In this document: positions 9,559 through 19,028 of the stretch, piece by piece
Position numbering within the stretch: the stretch's first letter is position 1
Layout: each line of letters opens with the position of its first letter
Source of the DNA: Odoribacter sp.
GTDB lineage: Bacteria > Bacteroidota > Bacteroidia > Bacteroidales > Prolixibacteraceae
Reading direction: 5' to 3'
NCBI GenBank assembly: GCA_013824715.1
Contig: PNOH01000014.1
Span: forward strand, 1-64,000
DNA: 64,000 bases
The notes under the pieces: model-generated
What the model saw: only the letters and a program-made list of their open reading frames with translations
Database searches by the model: none
What the model was told of the DNA's origin: nothing
Position numbers and translations under genes: made by a program

Positions 9559-9588
9559 TAAAACTAATGATATTTTTCAGGTTTTCAA
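9559..9588 (-). promoter_or_regulatory. Probable promoter for the trpB2 leader
   Basis: On the minus strand TTG (9588-9586), 19 bases, then TAGTTTTA (9566-9559). This fits the Bacteroidota sigma consensus TTTG-N19-TAnnTTTG except at the last base. It would place the start of transcription about 20 bases before the leader ATG. Confidence 0.5.
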
Positions 9589-9624
9589 GAAGTATAACCA
9601 ACGATTTGATAGTTTTTACTGATT

Positions 9625-9716
9625 TTTAATCGCGGTCAATAAAAATTGTGGTTAAAAATAACATCACCCATTTAATCGCTGAATCATAAAAAATGCGGTT
9701 AAAAACCGCATCACCC
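9625..9716 (+). repeat. Two tandem copies of a 46-bp unit upstream of metG
   Basis: Unit 1 is 9625-9670 and unit 2 is 9671-9716. Both begin TTTAATCGC and end CATCACCC, with GGTTAAAAA inside, and about three quarters of positions agree by eye. Unit 2 ends 42 bases before the metG ATG. The sequence TATCTTTG (9727-9734), a good -7 element, follows directly, so the repeat covers the region where a -33 element or activator site would lie. Confidence 0.7.
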
Positions 9717-9758
9717 GAAATTCAACTATCTTTGTCAGCCTCAAACAATATTCGAAAA

Positions 9759-11792
9759 ATGACTGACTTTAAACGTACCCTCATTACTTCGGCTTTGCCG
9801 TATGCCAACGGACCGGTTCACATCGGACATCTCGCCGGCGTGTATGTTCCTGCTGATATTTATGCCCGTTTTCTTCGCATGAACGGACAGGAAGTGGCTT
9901 TTATCGGCGGTTCCGACGAGCATGGCGTGCCTATTACACTGAAAGCCAAAAATGAAGGAGTTACACCGCAGTATATCGTGGACAAATACCACGGAATGAT
10001 CAAAGATTCATTTGAGCGTTTCGGAATTTCGTTCGATATTTATGCCCGGACCAGCGATCCGATTCACCATCAAACAGCTTCAGAGATATTCCTGAAAATC
10101 TATCAGGACGGCAAATTCATAGAAAAAACTTCGGAACAGTATTACGATGCCGAAAACAGGCAATTTCTGGCCGACCGGTATATTACCGGGACCTGCCCGA
10201 AATGCGGTTTCGAACGCGCTTACGGCGACCAGTGCGAAAGCTGTGGAACATCGCTTAGCCCGAACGAACTGATCAATCCAAAATCAATGATCAGCGGAAA
10301 CACTCCGGAACTGAAAGAGACCAAACACTGGTATTTGCCACTCGGTCAATACGAAGAATGGCTGAAAGAATGGATTCTGGAAGGTCACAAGGAATGGAAA
10401 ACAAACGTTTACGGGCAGTGCAAATCGTGGATTGATAGTGGATTGCAATCCCGGGCCGTCACCCGCGATCTCGATTGGGGCATTCCGGTTCCGGTTGCCG
10501 GAGCTGAGGGAAAAGTGCTGTATGTGTGGTTCGATGCGCCGATTGGCTACATTTCGGCCACCAAAGAATGGACTCCGGAATGGGAAAAATGGTGGAAAGA
10601 CCCGGAAACCAAACTGGTGCACTTCATCGGGAAAGACAACATCGTTTTCCATTGCATCATTTTCCCCGTCGTGCTGAAGGCTGAAGGTTCGTACATTTTG
10701 CCTGAAAACGTTCCTGCCAACGAATTTCTAAACCTTGAAGGCGATAAAATTTCAACCTCGCGCAATTGGGCCGTATGGTTGCACGAATATCTGGAAGAGT
10801 TTCCCGGAAAGGAAGATGTGCTGAAATATGTACTTACTGCCAATGCTCCTGAAACTAAAGACAACGATTTTACCTGGAAAGATTTCCAGACCCGCAATAA
10901 CAATGAATTGGTGGCCGTGTTAGGCAACTTCGTGAACCGTGCGCTGGTCCTGACCCAAAAATATTACAATGGAAAAGTTCCGGCTGCCGGAACATTGACC
11001 GAAAATGATAAAGCTGCCCTGGCTGAAATTTCAGCAATAAAAGCCGAAGTAGAGAAAAGCATTTCGCAATACCGTTTCCGCGAAGCCCTGAAATATGCGA
11101 TGGACCTGGCCAGATTGGGCAACAAGTACCTCGCCGATGCTGAGCCCTGGATTGTGGTGAAAACCGATCCGGAACGTGTTGAAACGATTATGAACGTATG
11201 TTTACAGATTACCGCCAACCTGACCATCATTCTGGCGCCATTTCTGCCATTTACCATGGACAAACTGCGTATTTTCCTGAATATGGACGAACTGAACTGG
11301 AGCAATCTGGGCCGAACCGATCTTTTACTGGTCGGTCACCAAACCAATACTCCGGAATTGCTGTTCGAAAAGATTGAAGATGAGGTGATCGAAAAACAGG
11401 TAAACAAACTTCTGGCGACTAAAAAAGCCAACGAAGTTGCCAATGCCCAGGTTTCACCAGCCAAAGAAAACTGCACCTTCGACGATTTCAATAAAATGGA
11501 TATCCGTACCGGAACCATCCTGGAAGCCGAGCGAGTTCCCAAAACCAAAAAGCTGCTGAAACTCACCATTGACACTGGTATCGACAAACGTACCGTGGTT
11601 TCGGGCATTGCCGAATATTACAATCCGGAAGAAATCATTGGCCAACAGGTGAGCATTCTGGTGAACCTCGAACCCAAAGAACTGAAAGGAATCCAGTCGC
11701 AGGGAATGATCCTGATGGCGCAGGATGCCGATGGTTCGCTGAAATTTGTGGCGCCGATTTCACCGGTTAAAAACGGGTCGGAAATAAAATAA
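9759..11792 (+). CDS. metG: Methionyl-tRNA synthetase with C-terminal tRNA-binding domain
   Basis: 677 residues. Class I aminoacyl-tRNA synthetase that charges initiator and elongator tRNA-Met. HIGH motif near residue 20 ([10 protein letters not shown]); zinc knuckle [18 protein letters not shown] near residue 145; KMSKS equivalent DKISTSRNW near residue 330; C-terminal EMAP/Trbp111 domain from [14 protein letters not shown] onward, which makes the dimer. The frame is open 22 codons further upstream to 9693, but that start lies before the TATCTTTG promoter element and the family begins at [18 protein letters not shown], so 9759 is chosen. A terminator follows at 12008. Confidence 0.96.
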   Translation: MTDFKRTLITSALPYANGPVHIGHLAGVYVPADIYARFLRMNGQEVAFIGGSDEHGVPITLKAKNEGVTPQYIVDKYHGMIKDSFERFGISFDIYARTSDPIHHQTASEIFLKIYQDGKFIEKTSEQYYDAENRQFLADRYITGTCPKCGFERAYGDQCESCGTSLSPNELINPKSMISGNTPELKETKHWYLPLGQYEEWLKEWILEGHKEWKTNVYGQCKSWIDSGLQSRAVTRDLDWGIPVPVAGAEGKVLYVWFDAPIGYISATKEWTPEWEKWWKDPETKLVHFIGKDNIVFHCIIFPVVLKAEGSYILPENVPANEFLNLEGDKISTSRNWAVWLHEYLEEFPGKEDVLKYVLTANAPETKDNDFTWKDFQTRNNNELVAVLGNFVNRALVLTQKYYNGKVPAAGTLTENDKAALAEISAIKAEVEKSISQYRFREALKYAMDLARLGNKYLADAEPWIVVKTDPERVETIMNVCLQITANLTIILAPFLPFTMDKLRIFLNMDELNWSNLGRTDLLLVGHQTNTPELLFEKIEDEVIEKQVNKLLATKKANEVANAQVSPAKENCTFDDFNKMDIRTGTILEAERVPKTKKLLKLTIDTGIDKRTVVSGIAEYYNPEEIIGQQVSILVNLEPKELKGIQSQGMILMAQDADGSLKFVAPISPVKNGSEIK

Positions 11793-11797
11793 GGAAG

Positions 11798-11906
11798 CCC
11801 CCTCTAACTCCCCCGGAGGGGGAGGATTGGACGGCTGCCAGAAATATGTAACGAATTTAATCAAAGACATACCCAAATCCCTCCCCTTCGGGGAGGTTAG
11901 GAGGGG
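11798..11906. repeat. Pair of GC-rich palindromes (REP-like) after metG
   Basis: Two G/C-rich imperfect palindromes: CCCCCTCTAACTCCCCCGGA plus its complement (11798-11826), and CCCTCCCCTTCGGGGAGGTT plus GAGGGG (11879-11906). The second carries the motif of the first in the opposite orientation, so the pair can itself pair. A further motif, CCCGAGTCATCGGGA, follows near 11962. From memory such sequences are widespread between Bacteroidota genes. The rest of the 11793-12085 gap holds no gene. Confidence 0.65.
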
Positions 11907-12007
11907 CTGCTCTAACCCTGCCAACTACTGTTGGTGCGGTTTTCGTAAGCCTCAGTGCCATCCCGAGTCATCGGGACGGATCGGTTGCTTACTCTCTATA
12001 AATCGAA

Positions 12008-12037
12008 CCCGCTTTTCTACGGAAAGGCGGTTTTTTT
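12008..12037 (+). terminator. Rho-independent terminator of metG
   Basis: Stem CCGCTTTTC / GGAAAGGCGG (one mismatch) with a 3-base loop and seven T residues after it. Confidence 0.7.
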
Positions 12038-12085
12038 AATTTTAATTCTATGATTTTATACTAAATTTGTTGAAAATCATTGGTT

Positions 12086-12331
12086 ATGAATACGCTTGAA
12101 TTGAAAAACAAAATCATCAGGAAAATTGATAGTCTGAATGAAGCTGATTTTGAAAAAATATATAATCAGTTACTTGAAGTTCTTAAATTGGCGACTCCAT
12201 ATAAGTTATCCGAGGAGGAAAATGAAGCGATTGACTTAGCTTTGAAAGTGGTTGAAGAAGGTTAGACCTATTTGCATGATGATGTGGTATCTGAAGCACG
12301 GAATAAATTTCCAAATCTGAAATTCAAATGA
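12086..12331 (+). pseudogene. Antitoxin gene of a ParE/RelE-type pair, interrupted by a TAG
   Basis: The frame starts MNTLELKNKIIRKIDSLNEA and stops at TAG 12263-12265 after 59 residues. In the same frame it continues TYLHDDVVSEARNKFPNLKF to a TGA at 12329-12331 that overlaps the ATG of the toxin frame (ATGA). The tail HDDVVSEARNKFPNLKFK is what antitoxins of this Bacteroidota family normally end with, so the TAG is a premature stop. The 59-residue product may still fold but lacks the end expected to contact the toxin. Confidence 0.72.
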
Positions 12332-12501
12332 GAACCGTTCGCTGGAACAAACTTGCACGGCTTGATTACTACGAAAACATCAACTATTTGCTGAAAAATT
12401 GGTCAGAAAAAGAGGCACGGAATTTTATAGATGAGGTTTCATAAATTGAAAATTTATTGACAAAAGGAAATGCTGATTTTCAGGAAACCGATAAAAACTA
12501 A
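12328..12501 (+). pseudogene. ParE/RelE-type toxin, interrupted by a TAA
   Basis: The frame starts MRTVRWNKLARLDYYENINY and ends at TAA 12442-12444 after 38 residues; in the same frame it reads on as IENLLTKGNADFQETDKN to another TAA at 12499. The reconstructed order (YYENINYLLKNWSEKEARNFIDEV, then KGNADFQETD) matches small ParE-family toxins, which run about 95 residues and have further C-terminal strands that are absent here. Together with the interrupted antitoxin this is a dead module. Confidence 0.7.
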
Positions 12502-12511
12502 ATCATTAACA

Positions 12512-12880
12512 ATGAAAAACTCCCAAATCCCTATCCGCGGCAATCGCTATATTTCCTGGTCGCTGCGAGTTTTATTGCTTCTGGTCGCTCTGTTTTTTAT
12601 GATGTTTTCCTTCGATGTTTTTTCGATGGACGGAACTCTGCTTCAGAAACTGGGCGGATTTCTGATGCACAACATCTTCACTGTTTTTATGCTTCTCGTT
12701 TTATGGCTGGCCTGGAAACGCGAAAATTGGGCTGGAATTCTTCTTATTGGGATGAGCGTATTTATGGTGTTCTTTTTCGGAGGTACATCACGCCTGATGG
12801 GCGGAACCTGGATGATGATCAGTCTGCCTTTTGCAGTTGGCTTGCTTTTTCTGACTAATTTCTACCTGATCAGAAAGTAA
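12512..12880 (+). CDS. Small four-helix membrane protein, unknown function
   Basis: 122 residues with four hydrophobic segments (SLRVLLLLVALFFMMF, LMHNIFTVFMLLVLWLAW, GILLIGMSVFMVFFF, MMISLPFAVGLLFLTNF). The frame is open upstream to 12470, but that part overlaps the decayed toxin; MKNSQIPIRGNRYISW at 12512 is the natural start. Members of this type are annotated only as membrane or DUF proteins. It converges on the DUF5916 gene and overlaps its end by 11 bp. Confidence 0.7.
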   Translation: MKNSQIPIRGNRYISWSLRVLLLLVALFFMMFSFDVFSMDGTLLQKLGGFLMHNIFTVFMLLVLWLAWKRENWAGILLIGMSVFMVFFFGGTSRLMGGTWMMISLPFAVGLLFLTNFYLIRK

Positions 12881-15101
12881 ATGTATAAACGTATTTCAGC
12901 AAAATCATCCGGTTCAGGAATGGAACGCCGGGTGCACTCCCAAACAGGTAATTGGAAGTTGGCCGTGATTCGTTATAAACAAGGAAAAAGTCATTCCCTT
13001 CCTTTGGATTGTACCTCAGTCTGAAATTTCCTATCATCATGCGATTAACGCTATTGTATTGTACAAATGAGCTGACAGAAAGTTTGGTATTATACATGTA
13101 TAAAACTTTCAACCGGGCTATATGACTTGAAAAAAGCTGATCGCGTGAATCGAAGCTGATCCGGTTGTAGCCGTATGAACCGGTAACCTGAAGACTTGAA
13201 GATAGGTTTAATGTTGGCTCAGTTGTAACTGATGCCACGGTTCCATCGTAAAATTCGCCGCCGTTAAGGATAAATCTGAGGACCAGTGGCTTCGTCAACG
13301 GAGTTGAAATAATGGAGAAGATATTTTTGTAAACATATTCCCCTGTTGGAACAAAGACATTGTCCGAGAGCTTGAATTCATTTAAAATGCCTTCTTTAAT
13401 GTGAAACAAGAATGCCATGACACTCCAGCCATTTTTAGTTTTCAGATCGATGCCTCCGTTCAGCCACCTGTTTTCCAATCCATTATCAACCAGGCGGTGT
13501 ATATTCATGTAACCCGCGATCAGTTTAAAACTTAATAATTTAGACTTTTCTCCGGGTAGCCATCCATATTGTGCTCTCGTGTCTATTCCCGCAATTCCAA
13601 GTTTCGCCATAAATCCGGCGCTCGGGTTAAAATCCATTCCTGAGTAAGAGTAAGTAAGGTTGTACGCAAAACCTTCCTGATTCCGTCGCTCCCATTTCAG
13701 ATAGGCAAACGAATTTGCCTTGGCATCCACCTTAATTTTCCCATCCGGATTGGTTGTTTGCGCAAATCGTGTTTCAAGATAGTCGTCACCAAAAAGCCTG
13801 AAAACGCCATCAGCTCCATAGGCCATGCTGCTTGCGCCGTTCATTCCAATCCGGGTAGTGGCCATGCCCCCAATGTACGAATTGTGGTTAAAAACCTGCC
13901 GGCGTGCCCTGAGCACTCCAAAATTTTCGGAAGGAGTATCTTTATAATCTGCCGTTTGCATATCGAGCATTCCAATGTCCCATTTCCCTATTCTTCCGGT
14001 CAACCTTGCCCCGCCATAAATCCTGACCGGATTACCATCATTCAACCCAATCCGGCGGCTATAAAAAAGTTCCTGGAAGCGCCCCATGTTGAATCCAAAA
14101 ATACTCGAACGCTCCTGAAAGAACATTCGTTTTTCAGGAAGAAACATTGAAAAGCGTGTAATATTGACATATTCGTCATCAGCTTCCACCTGCGCGAAAT
14201 CGGTATTGGCAGTTAAATCAAGTGTGAGGTTGCTGTTCAGGCTATATTTTATGTCGAGGCCACCGGTTAATTGCGGTTTTCTTTCAAGACTATAATTGGT
14301 GCGAGCTTCATTTAATAGCTGATTATGCTCTATTCCTGTTAAAATATAAGGTGCAATGTAAACGGGTTTTGCCGGTTTTAAACCATCCATTTCAATGGTC
14401 TGCGCGAGTGAAGGTTTCAGAGGGGCGAAAGGTCCATGTTTGGGATCAATTTCAGGATAGGTGTCAATTTCATTACAGTAGCTGACACTCCGGTTCATGA
14501 TAAGGCCCATTCTGACTTTCCCGTCCTTTTCCTGAAAACGAAGGCTGGAAAAGGGAATACGCATCTCGACCGACCATCCATCAGCCAGAGGGGCAGTTTT
14601 TACATCCCAGAATGTATTCCAGCTAAAATTGAGCGAAGTATTTCCCTGTGGCGAAGGCTGAAAATTCCCATCGTTCGAAATCGCAAAATCAATCCGCTGG
14701 CCCGCTGGAGTGGTAAAAAAAGCCAATCCACTTTCGTTATCATCATAGGTATCCAGAATTATCCCAAATGAATCCGAATTTCTGGATTCTTCGTCCCGCT
14801 TTTTGCTCTTTGATACAATTTGGGTTGGGTCGGTATAATGTAACCGGGCAAAGACCCACAAATATTTATCGTCGTAGCCAATCCGGACTTCAGTTTGTTC
14901 GCCGGGCGATTTACCAAAATTTGGCACATGCATTTGCAGGTTTACCGGGCTCGCCATATCCCAAATATTGGGAGCTGTATTTCCACTGAATTCAACCGCT
15001 TCGGTAATTCTTGCAATTGGCAAAATGTCGGAACCAGTAGCCTGTAACGAATGAAAGGTTAAACTAAAAATCAACCCACAAAAAAAACTTCTTAAAATCA
15101 T
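12870..15101 (-). CDS. DUF5916 protein with N-terminal CBM9-like domain, outer membrane
   Basis: 743 residues with a signal peptide (MILRSFFCGLIFSLTFHSLQA). Residues 30-220 resemble the CBM9-like carbohydrate-binding sandwich (TEVRIGYDDKYLWVFARLHY, WSVEMRIPFSSLRF). The remainder is the DUF5916 region, rich in alternating aromatic strands such as LRFILNGGEFYDG and FLNRMILLKYVYTFTF at the C-terminus, which suggests an outer-membrane barrel. Function is unknown; it is common next to glycoside hydrolases. It lies 44 bp after the GH3 gene on the same strand and is probably co-transcribed with it. Confidence 0.82.
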   Translation of the reverse strand: MILRSFFCGLIFSLTFHSLQATGSDILPIARITEAVEFSGNTAPNIWDMASPVNLQMHVPNFGKSPGEQTEVRIGYDDKYLWVFARLHYTDPTQIVSKSKKRDEESRNSDSFGIILDTYDDNESGLAFFTTPAGQRIDFAISNDGNFQPSPQGNTSLNFSWNTFWDVKTAPLADGWSVEMRIPFSSLRFQEKDGKVRMGLIMNRSVSYCNEIDTYPEIDPKHGPFAPLKPSLAQTIEMDGLKPAKPVYIAPYILTGIEHNQLLNEARTNYSLERKPQLTGGLDIKYSLNSNLTLDLTANTDFAQVEADDEYVNITRFSMFLPEKRMFFQERSSIFGFNMGRFQELFYSRRIGLNDGNPVRIYGGARLTGRIGKWDIGMLDMQTADYKDTPSENFGVLRARRQVFNHNSYIGGMATTRIGMNGASSMAYGADGVFRLFGDDYLETRFAQTTNPDGKIKVDAKANSFAYLKWERRNQEGFAYNLTYSYSGMDFNPSAGFMAKLGIAGIDTRAQYGWLPGEKSKLLSFKLIAGYMNIHRLVDNGLENRWLNGGIDLKTKNGWSVMAFLFHIKEGILNEFKLSDNVFVPTGEYVYKNIFSIISTPLTKPLVLRFILNGGEFYDGTVASVTTEPTLNLSSSLQVTGSYGYNRISFDSRDQLFSSHIARLKVLYMYNTKLSVSSFVQYNSVNRMMIGNFRLRYNPKEGNDFFLVYNESRPTSNYLFGSAPGVPFLNRMILLKYVYTFTF

Positions 15102-15145
15102 AGTTAAATCCAGTAAAGCCTTATTATCAAATCAACAGCTTGAAA

Positions 15146-17479
15146 CTACTTTTTGTATTTCGTAACCCTGGCATCGTTGATCACCCCGCCCCAGTTCATT
15201 CCAAAAGCAAAATCATAGGTGTTCCCATCCGAATCCACAAAGCATTTCATGTCGCGCGGAACATCTTCCGATTGCTCTTCAACGGTTTTCATATCAGCAG
15301 GCATTTGGAATGGCAACAAAGCTGAAGGCTCGGAAACACCTGTAAGAATGTCCAGGATCGTCTGACTCTGAACACCCATTTGCACCAGGATGGCATCAGC
15401 GCTCTTCTCAATTTCAGCAAAGATCATTGGGTTCGAAACTCTTATTGCAACAATTACCGGCTTTTCCCCCATTTTAGCTTTGGTTTCAATAACCGTTTTC
15501 ATATCCTGAAGATTTGATGCGACGGTGGTTTTTCCTTTGTAAGTCCGGTTGGTGAAAGTTTCGAACGGACTTCCTCCGGCAATACTGGTTTCGCGGGCAA
15601 ATTCGGCTTTGTACGGACTGTATTGCAAACTAATCGGAACATAACCATTCCCATTCTTTTTCAGGTCTTCTTCCGAATAGCCCACTCCACTTTTAGGGCT
15701 ATCAATACAAACTAAAGCAAAATCAGCTTCTTCAGGTTTTTCAACAAGCTGAAAATATTTCTTTGCAACTTCAGGATTGACGGCATCTTTCCAGCTTTCT
15801 TTGGTTTCAACTCCAAACCAGTTCCGTCCTCCGGGGATATATTTTTTGGGAATGTAAACTTTCATCTGTTTTTTCACTGGAAGTACTTTTCCATGATTTT
15901 TCAGCATGACAACCGAACGCAATTGTGCGTCGTATCCGGCTTTCATAAATTCAGGATTACCAACAGTTGTTTCTGTTTCAGCCACATCGAGATATGGATT
16001 TTCGAACAGTCCAACCCTGAAAATATTGCGTAACAAACGCACAGCCGACTGCTCAAAACGCTTACGCATAAATTCTTCACCATGAGTGGTAACACCCATT
16101 TTGTACGCTTCAATCACCGGCCCCATTTCGTTGTTACCGCCAAACTGGTCAACTCCTGCTTCAATGGCTTTGTAATGGCGTTCGGCTTCGGTTAAATTCT
16201 CAACGCCCCAGCACTTTCCCTGGAAAACAAACAAATTTTTGGTGTCTTTGGTAATCATCCAGTCGGTGCAGACCACCCCCTCGTAACCATATTTTCCACG
16301 GAGCAAATCGGTAATCAGGTATTTATTATAGGCGTTGCCCACGTTTTCTCCATTCACTGTATCCTGATTGAACGAAATCGTGTAATATGGCATTACCGCC
16401 GAAGCCATTCCGGTTTTGCCTTCGAGCCTGAAAGCCCCTTCAGTAAAAGGTTTCAGGTGATCTTTAAGATTCTTGCCCGGATAAACAGCATAGGCACCAT
16501 AGCCAAAATGAGCATCGCGGCCACCTTCTTCAGGGCCACCGCCCGGCCAGTGTTTGACCATGGCATTCACACTTTTATATCCCCAACCTCCTGAAATTTC
16601 ATCAGTTCCGGTTGAAGTCTGGAAACCATCAACATACGCCCGTGCCATTTCTGCGGCCAGATTAGGATCTTCTCCCATTGTTCCGTCAAAACGGTTCCAG
16701 CGGGGCTCGGTACCTAAATCAATCTGAGGAGAAAGCGCAGTTGCAATACCCAGTGCACGGTATTCTTTCGAAGCGATTTCGCCAAACTGTTTCATCAACT
16801 GAGGATCGAACGATGCTGCAATTCCCACTGTTCCGGGCCACATGGAGATTTTACCGCCTGCGCCGGCATTAAATTCGGCATACGAATCGCTGCCATGGCG
16901 CGGATCGGAACTGTTATTTGACGGAATTCCTAAACCAATACCTTCGACCAGCGCCTGCGCATTGTTGTTCCACTGGGCTGCAACAACCGGACTTTCGACC
17001 GAAGTAATCAACACATGGCGAAGGTTGTCGTCGGTTAAAAATTTCTTTTGCTGATCGGTCAAATCACTGGATTGAGCTCCACTTTCCTTAAAAGGTTTTG
17101 AGTTGTATGTTGTCCCGCCAAAAGGTCCGCCACCCATAGAAGGAATAGCCTGATGGCCGCTGTACAGCATTAGACCTGCAATCTGCTCAACCGACATTTT
17201 CGATGCCAGGTCTTTTGCACGTTCGTCAACCGGTAACCGCCAGTCTTCGTATGCATCGAGCTTGCCGTCTTTGTTCAGGTCTTTAAAAGCCAAACGGTCA
17301 ATGGTCAGAATTTTTACGCCTGAAGTTGTTGAGTAGCCTAAGGTTTGGCCACCTTCGTTGGTGATCTGTTTGAACGATCCTTTGTCAGTTTCAGTCCATT
17401 TCGGGCTGCACCCGTAGCTTAAAAACATGCTGGTCCAAAGCACATAAGTAAAAATATTTGCGATCTTTTTCATATTCAT
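15146..17479 (-). CDS. Glycoside hydrolase family 3 protein (beta-glucosidase-like lipoprotein)
   Basis: 777 residues. The N-terminus MKKIANIFTYVLWTSMFLSYGCSPKW has a lipobox, so it should be a periplasmic or surface lipoprotein. GH3 features: EQIAGLMLYSGHQA, SPQIDLGTEPRWNR, KHWPGGGPEEGGRDAHFG with the Lys-His substrate pair, and the nucleophile aspartate in GVVCTDWMITKD. The (alpha/beta)6 C-terminal domain follows (VVMLKNHGKVLPV). Specificity cannot be assigned from sequence; glucosidase or xylosidase are likely. A Nudix-type sugar regulator is divergent upstream. Confidence 0.9.
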   Translation of the reverse strand: MNMKKIANIFTYVLWTSMFLSYGCSPKWTETDKGSFKQITNEGGQTLGYSTTSGVKILTIDRLAFKDLNKDGKLDAYEDWRLPVDERAKDLASKMSVEQIAGLMLYSGHQAIPSMGGGPFGGTTYNSKPFKESGAQSSDLTDQQKKFLTDDNLRHVLITSVESPVVAAQWNNNAQALVEGIGLGIPSNNSSDPRHGSDSYAEFNAGAGGKISMWPGTVGIAASFDPQLMKQFGEIASKEYRALGIATALSPQIDLGTEPRWNRFDGTMGEDPNLAAEMARAYVDGFQTSTGTDEISGGWGYKSVNAMVKHWPGGGPEEGGRDAHFGYGAYAVYPGKNLKDHLKPFTEGAFRLEGKTGMASAVMPYYTISFNQDTVNGENVGNAYNKYLITDLLRGKYGYEGVVCTDWMITKDTKNLFVFQGKCWGVENLTEAERHYKAIEAGVDQFGGNNEMGPVIEAYKMGVTTHGEEFMRKRFEQSAVRLLRNIFRVGLFENPYLDVAETETTVGNPEFMKAGYDAQLRSVVMLKNHGKVLPVKKQMKVYIPKKYIPGGRNWFGVETKESWKDAVNPEVAKKYFQLVEKPEEADFALVCIDSPKSGVGYSEEDLKKNGNGYVPISLQYSPYKAEFARETSIAGGSPFETFTNRTYKGKTTVASNLQDMKTVIETKAKMGEKPVIVAIRVSNPMIFAEIEKSADAILVQMGVQSQTILDILTGVSEPSALLPFQMPADMKTVEEQSEDVPRDMKCFVDSDGNTYDFAFGMNWGGVINDARVTKYKK

Positions 17480-17578
17480 TACATTATATCAGTTAGTTAT
17501 ATTGGCCCTATGACATCTGGTGTGGTTTAAATTTTAAACCGATTACAAGAAATATCAAATGATAAAGATATGTAATCT

Positions 17579-17664
17579 AAAAAATCTTATTTCTATTTAA
17601 GCAACCTTAGTAGAAAACATATTACGCCTTGTTTTAAACCTTATTAATCTATCTGTAAATCAAT
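17579..17664 (+). repeat. 86-bp element, copy A, upstream of the Nudix regulator
   Basis: Shares about four fifths of its bases with 19029-19114. Both copies contain CAACCTTAGTAGAAA, then AACCTTATT and TCTAT-TGTAAATCAAT in the same order and spacing (one-base shifts). In the 448-bp gap between the divergent GH3 and regulator genes there are also several GGTTTAAA/TTTAAACC sites, including the near-perfect palindrome GGTTTAAATTTTAAACC at 17524-17540. These are plausible operator elements. Confidence 0.7.
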
Positions 17665-17927
17665 AATAATGAAACAACTGCAAACATTGATAGAACAACA
17701 GTATGAAGCATTGTTGAACGAAGCCATTTTGTTTTCATATTTCGATTAATTTAAATGTTTAATTTCTTTGTGTCAATACGACACAATGATAGTTTTTTAT
17801 TTGTATATTTCAAAATCCAAAAAAGAAAACATTTGGTTTACATACAGTTGGTTTAAACTGAAATTAGTAATGTGGTGCATCGCGTTTATCTTGTTGAAAA
17901 AAAATAGCTTTGGAGGAGGAAAATGAA

Positions 17928-18701
17928 ATGAAAACTGAAACGGTAAATGATGAAAAAAAGACCATAAAAATGAAAAATTATCTGCAACATATTTCTCTAG
18001 ACTGTGTGGTTTTTGGCTTTCATTCCAATCAGTTAAAAGTGCTTTTGCTACGTATGAAAAATACCGGAACATGGGCTTTACCAGGTGGTTTTGTTTGTGA
18101 AGACGAATCAATAGAAGTTGCTGCCAACAGGGTACTGAAAGAAAGGACTGGTCTGGATGAAATTTTTTTACATCAGTTTAATGTTTTCAGCGATCCGCAA
18201 AGGTCGAAACATAATCCGGCTGTTTCCGATTTGATACTATCAGGACAGACTTACCCGGAAAAGTCCTGGTTTGACAAGCGGTTTATCTCGGTGGGTTTTT
18301 ATGCCTTGGTCGAGTTTTCGCAGGTTGAACCTCAGCCTGATGCTTTTTCGGATATTTGCGAATGGATTAATTTGGAAAATATTGGCAACTTAATGCTGGA
18401 TCACAATCATATCCTGCAGAAAGCGCTGGAAACACTTCGCATGCAACTTACCTTTCAACCGATTGGCTACAATCTGCTTCCCGAAAAATTCACCCTGTCG
18501 GAACTTCGAAAGTTATATGAAACCATTTTGGGGAAGGAACTTGACCGCCGTAATTTTCAGCGAAAAATACTGGCATACGACATTTTAACCCGCCTGGAGG
18601 AAGTGAGACTGGGGGTTGCACACAAAGCCCCCGTTTTGTATAAATTCAACCTGGAAAACTATAAAAGGGCACTGGATGAAGGACTGCAGGGCAGATGGTA
18701 A
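17928..18701 (+). CDS. Nudix-fold transcriptional regulator (NrtR/AraR-type) with winged helix
   Basis: 257 residues. Residues 20-150 form a Nudix domain (WALPGGFV to CEWINL) and the C-terminal 90 residues a winged helix (LLPEKFTLSELRKLYETILG, DRRNFQRKIL). The Nudix box reads G-x5-E-x7-R-V-L-K-E-R-T-G-L; the catalytic RE and EE pairs are broken (RV, ER), so it should bind rather than hydrolyse its ligand, as known for sugar-responsive members of this family in Bacteroides. ATG 17928 is chosen because GGAGGAGG sits 8 bases upstream. It lies between GH3 and GH95 genes and is the probable local regulator. Confidence 0.85.
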   Translation: MKTETVNDEKKTIKMKNYLQHISLDCVVFGFHSNQLKVLLLRMKNTGTWALPGGFVCEDESIEVAANRVLKERTGLDEIFLHQFNVFSDPQRSKHNPAVSDLILSGQTYPEKSWFDKRFISVGFYALVEFSQVEPQPDAFSDICEWINLENIGNLMLDHNHILQKALETLRMQLTFQPIGYNLLPEKFTLSELRKLYETILGKELDRRNFQRKILAYDILTRLEEVRLGVAHKAPVLYKFNLENYKRALDEGLQGRW

Positions 18702-18762
18702 TATATATAAACCTAAAATCTACAGTTTTTTAAACGGTTTAAAATTAGATTTATATCTATTT

Positions 18763-18906
18763 TGCCCGTAGGGCATAAATGTCAATAGAAAAAACCAACC
18801 CATAAATCTGTTGTCCGTTAGGACATTAATTCAAAGGGGATTAATTCCCTAAGGGAAATTTGTTTTCGTGACACGCCTTGTCTATTGATATTCATCTCCT
18901 ACGGAG
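18763..18906. repeat. Cluster of four short palindromes (REP-like)
   Basis: Four palindromes with a CCnTANGG-type core lie within 145 bp: GCCCGTAGGGC (18763), TGTCCGTTAGGACA (18812), TTCCCTAAGGGAA (18845) and CTCCTACGGAG (18896). Spacers are AT-rich. The palindromes share layout but not sequence, as in compensating stems. The gap 18702-19396 holds no gene apart from this cluster and copy B of the 86-bp element. Confidence 0.65.
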
Positions 18907-19028
18907 AAAATTGGTTCTTCACAGAAATGCGTACCTACATATTTGAAAAGGTAGATTTTAAGCAAATTACAGCAAAAGATTTATCAATCGTTTTCAATGT
19001 GATTTCAAGCTAAAATAGCTTTATTTAT

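Noticed and set aside
9693-9758. Longer metG start giving 22 more residues
   Set aside because: It would include the TATCTTTG promoter element, and MetG proteins begin at [18 protein letters not shown].
12086-12501. Stop-codon read-through or recoding to make full-length toxin and antitoxin
   Set aside because: Two different stop codons (TAG, TAA) without any common context or structure; independent mutations are simpler.
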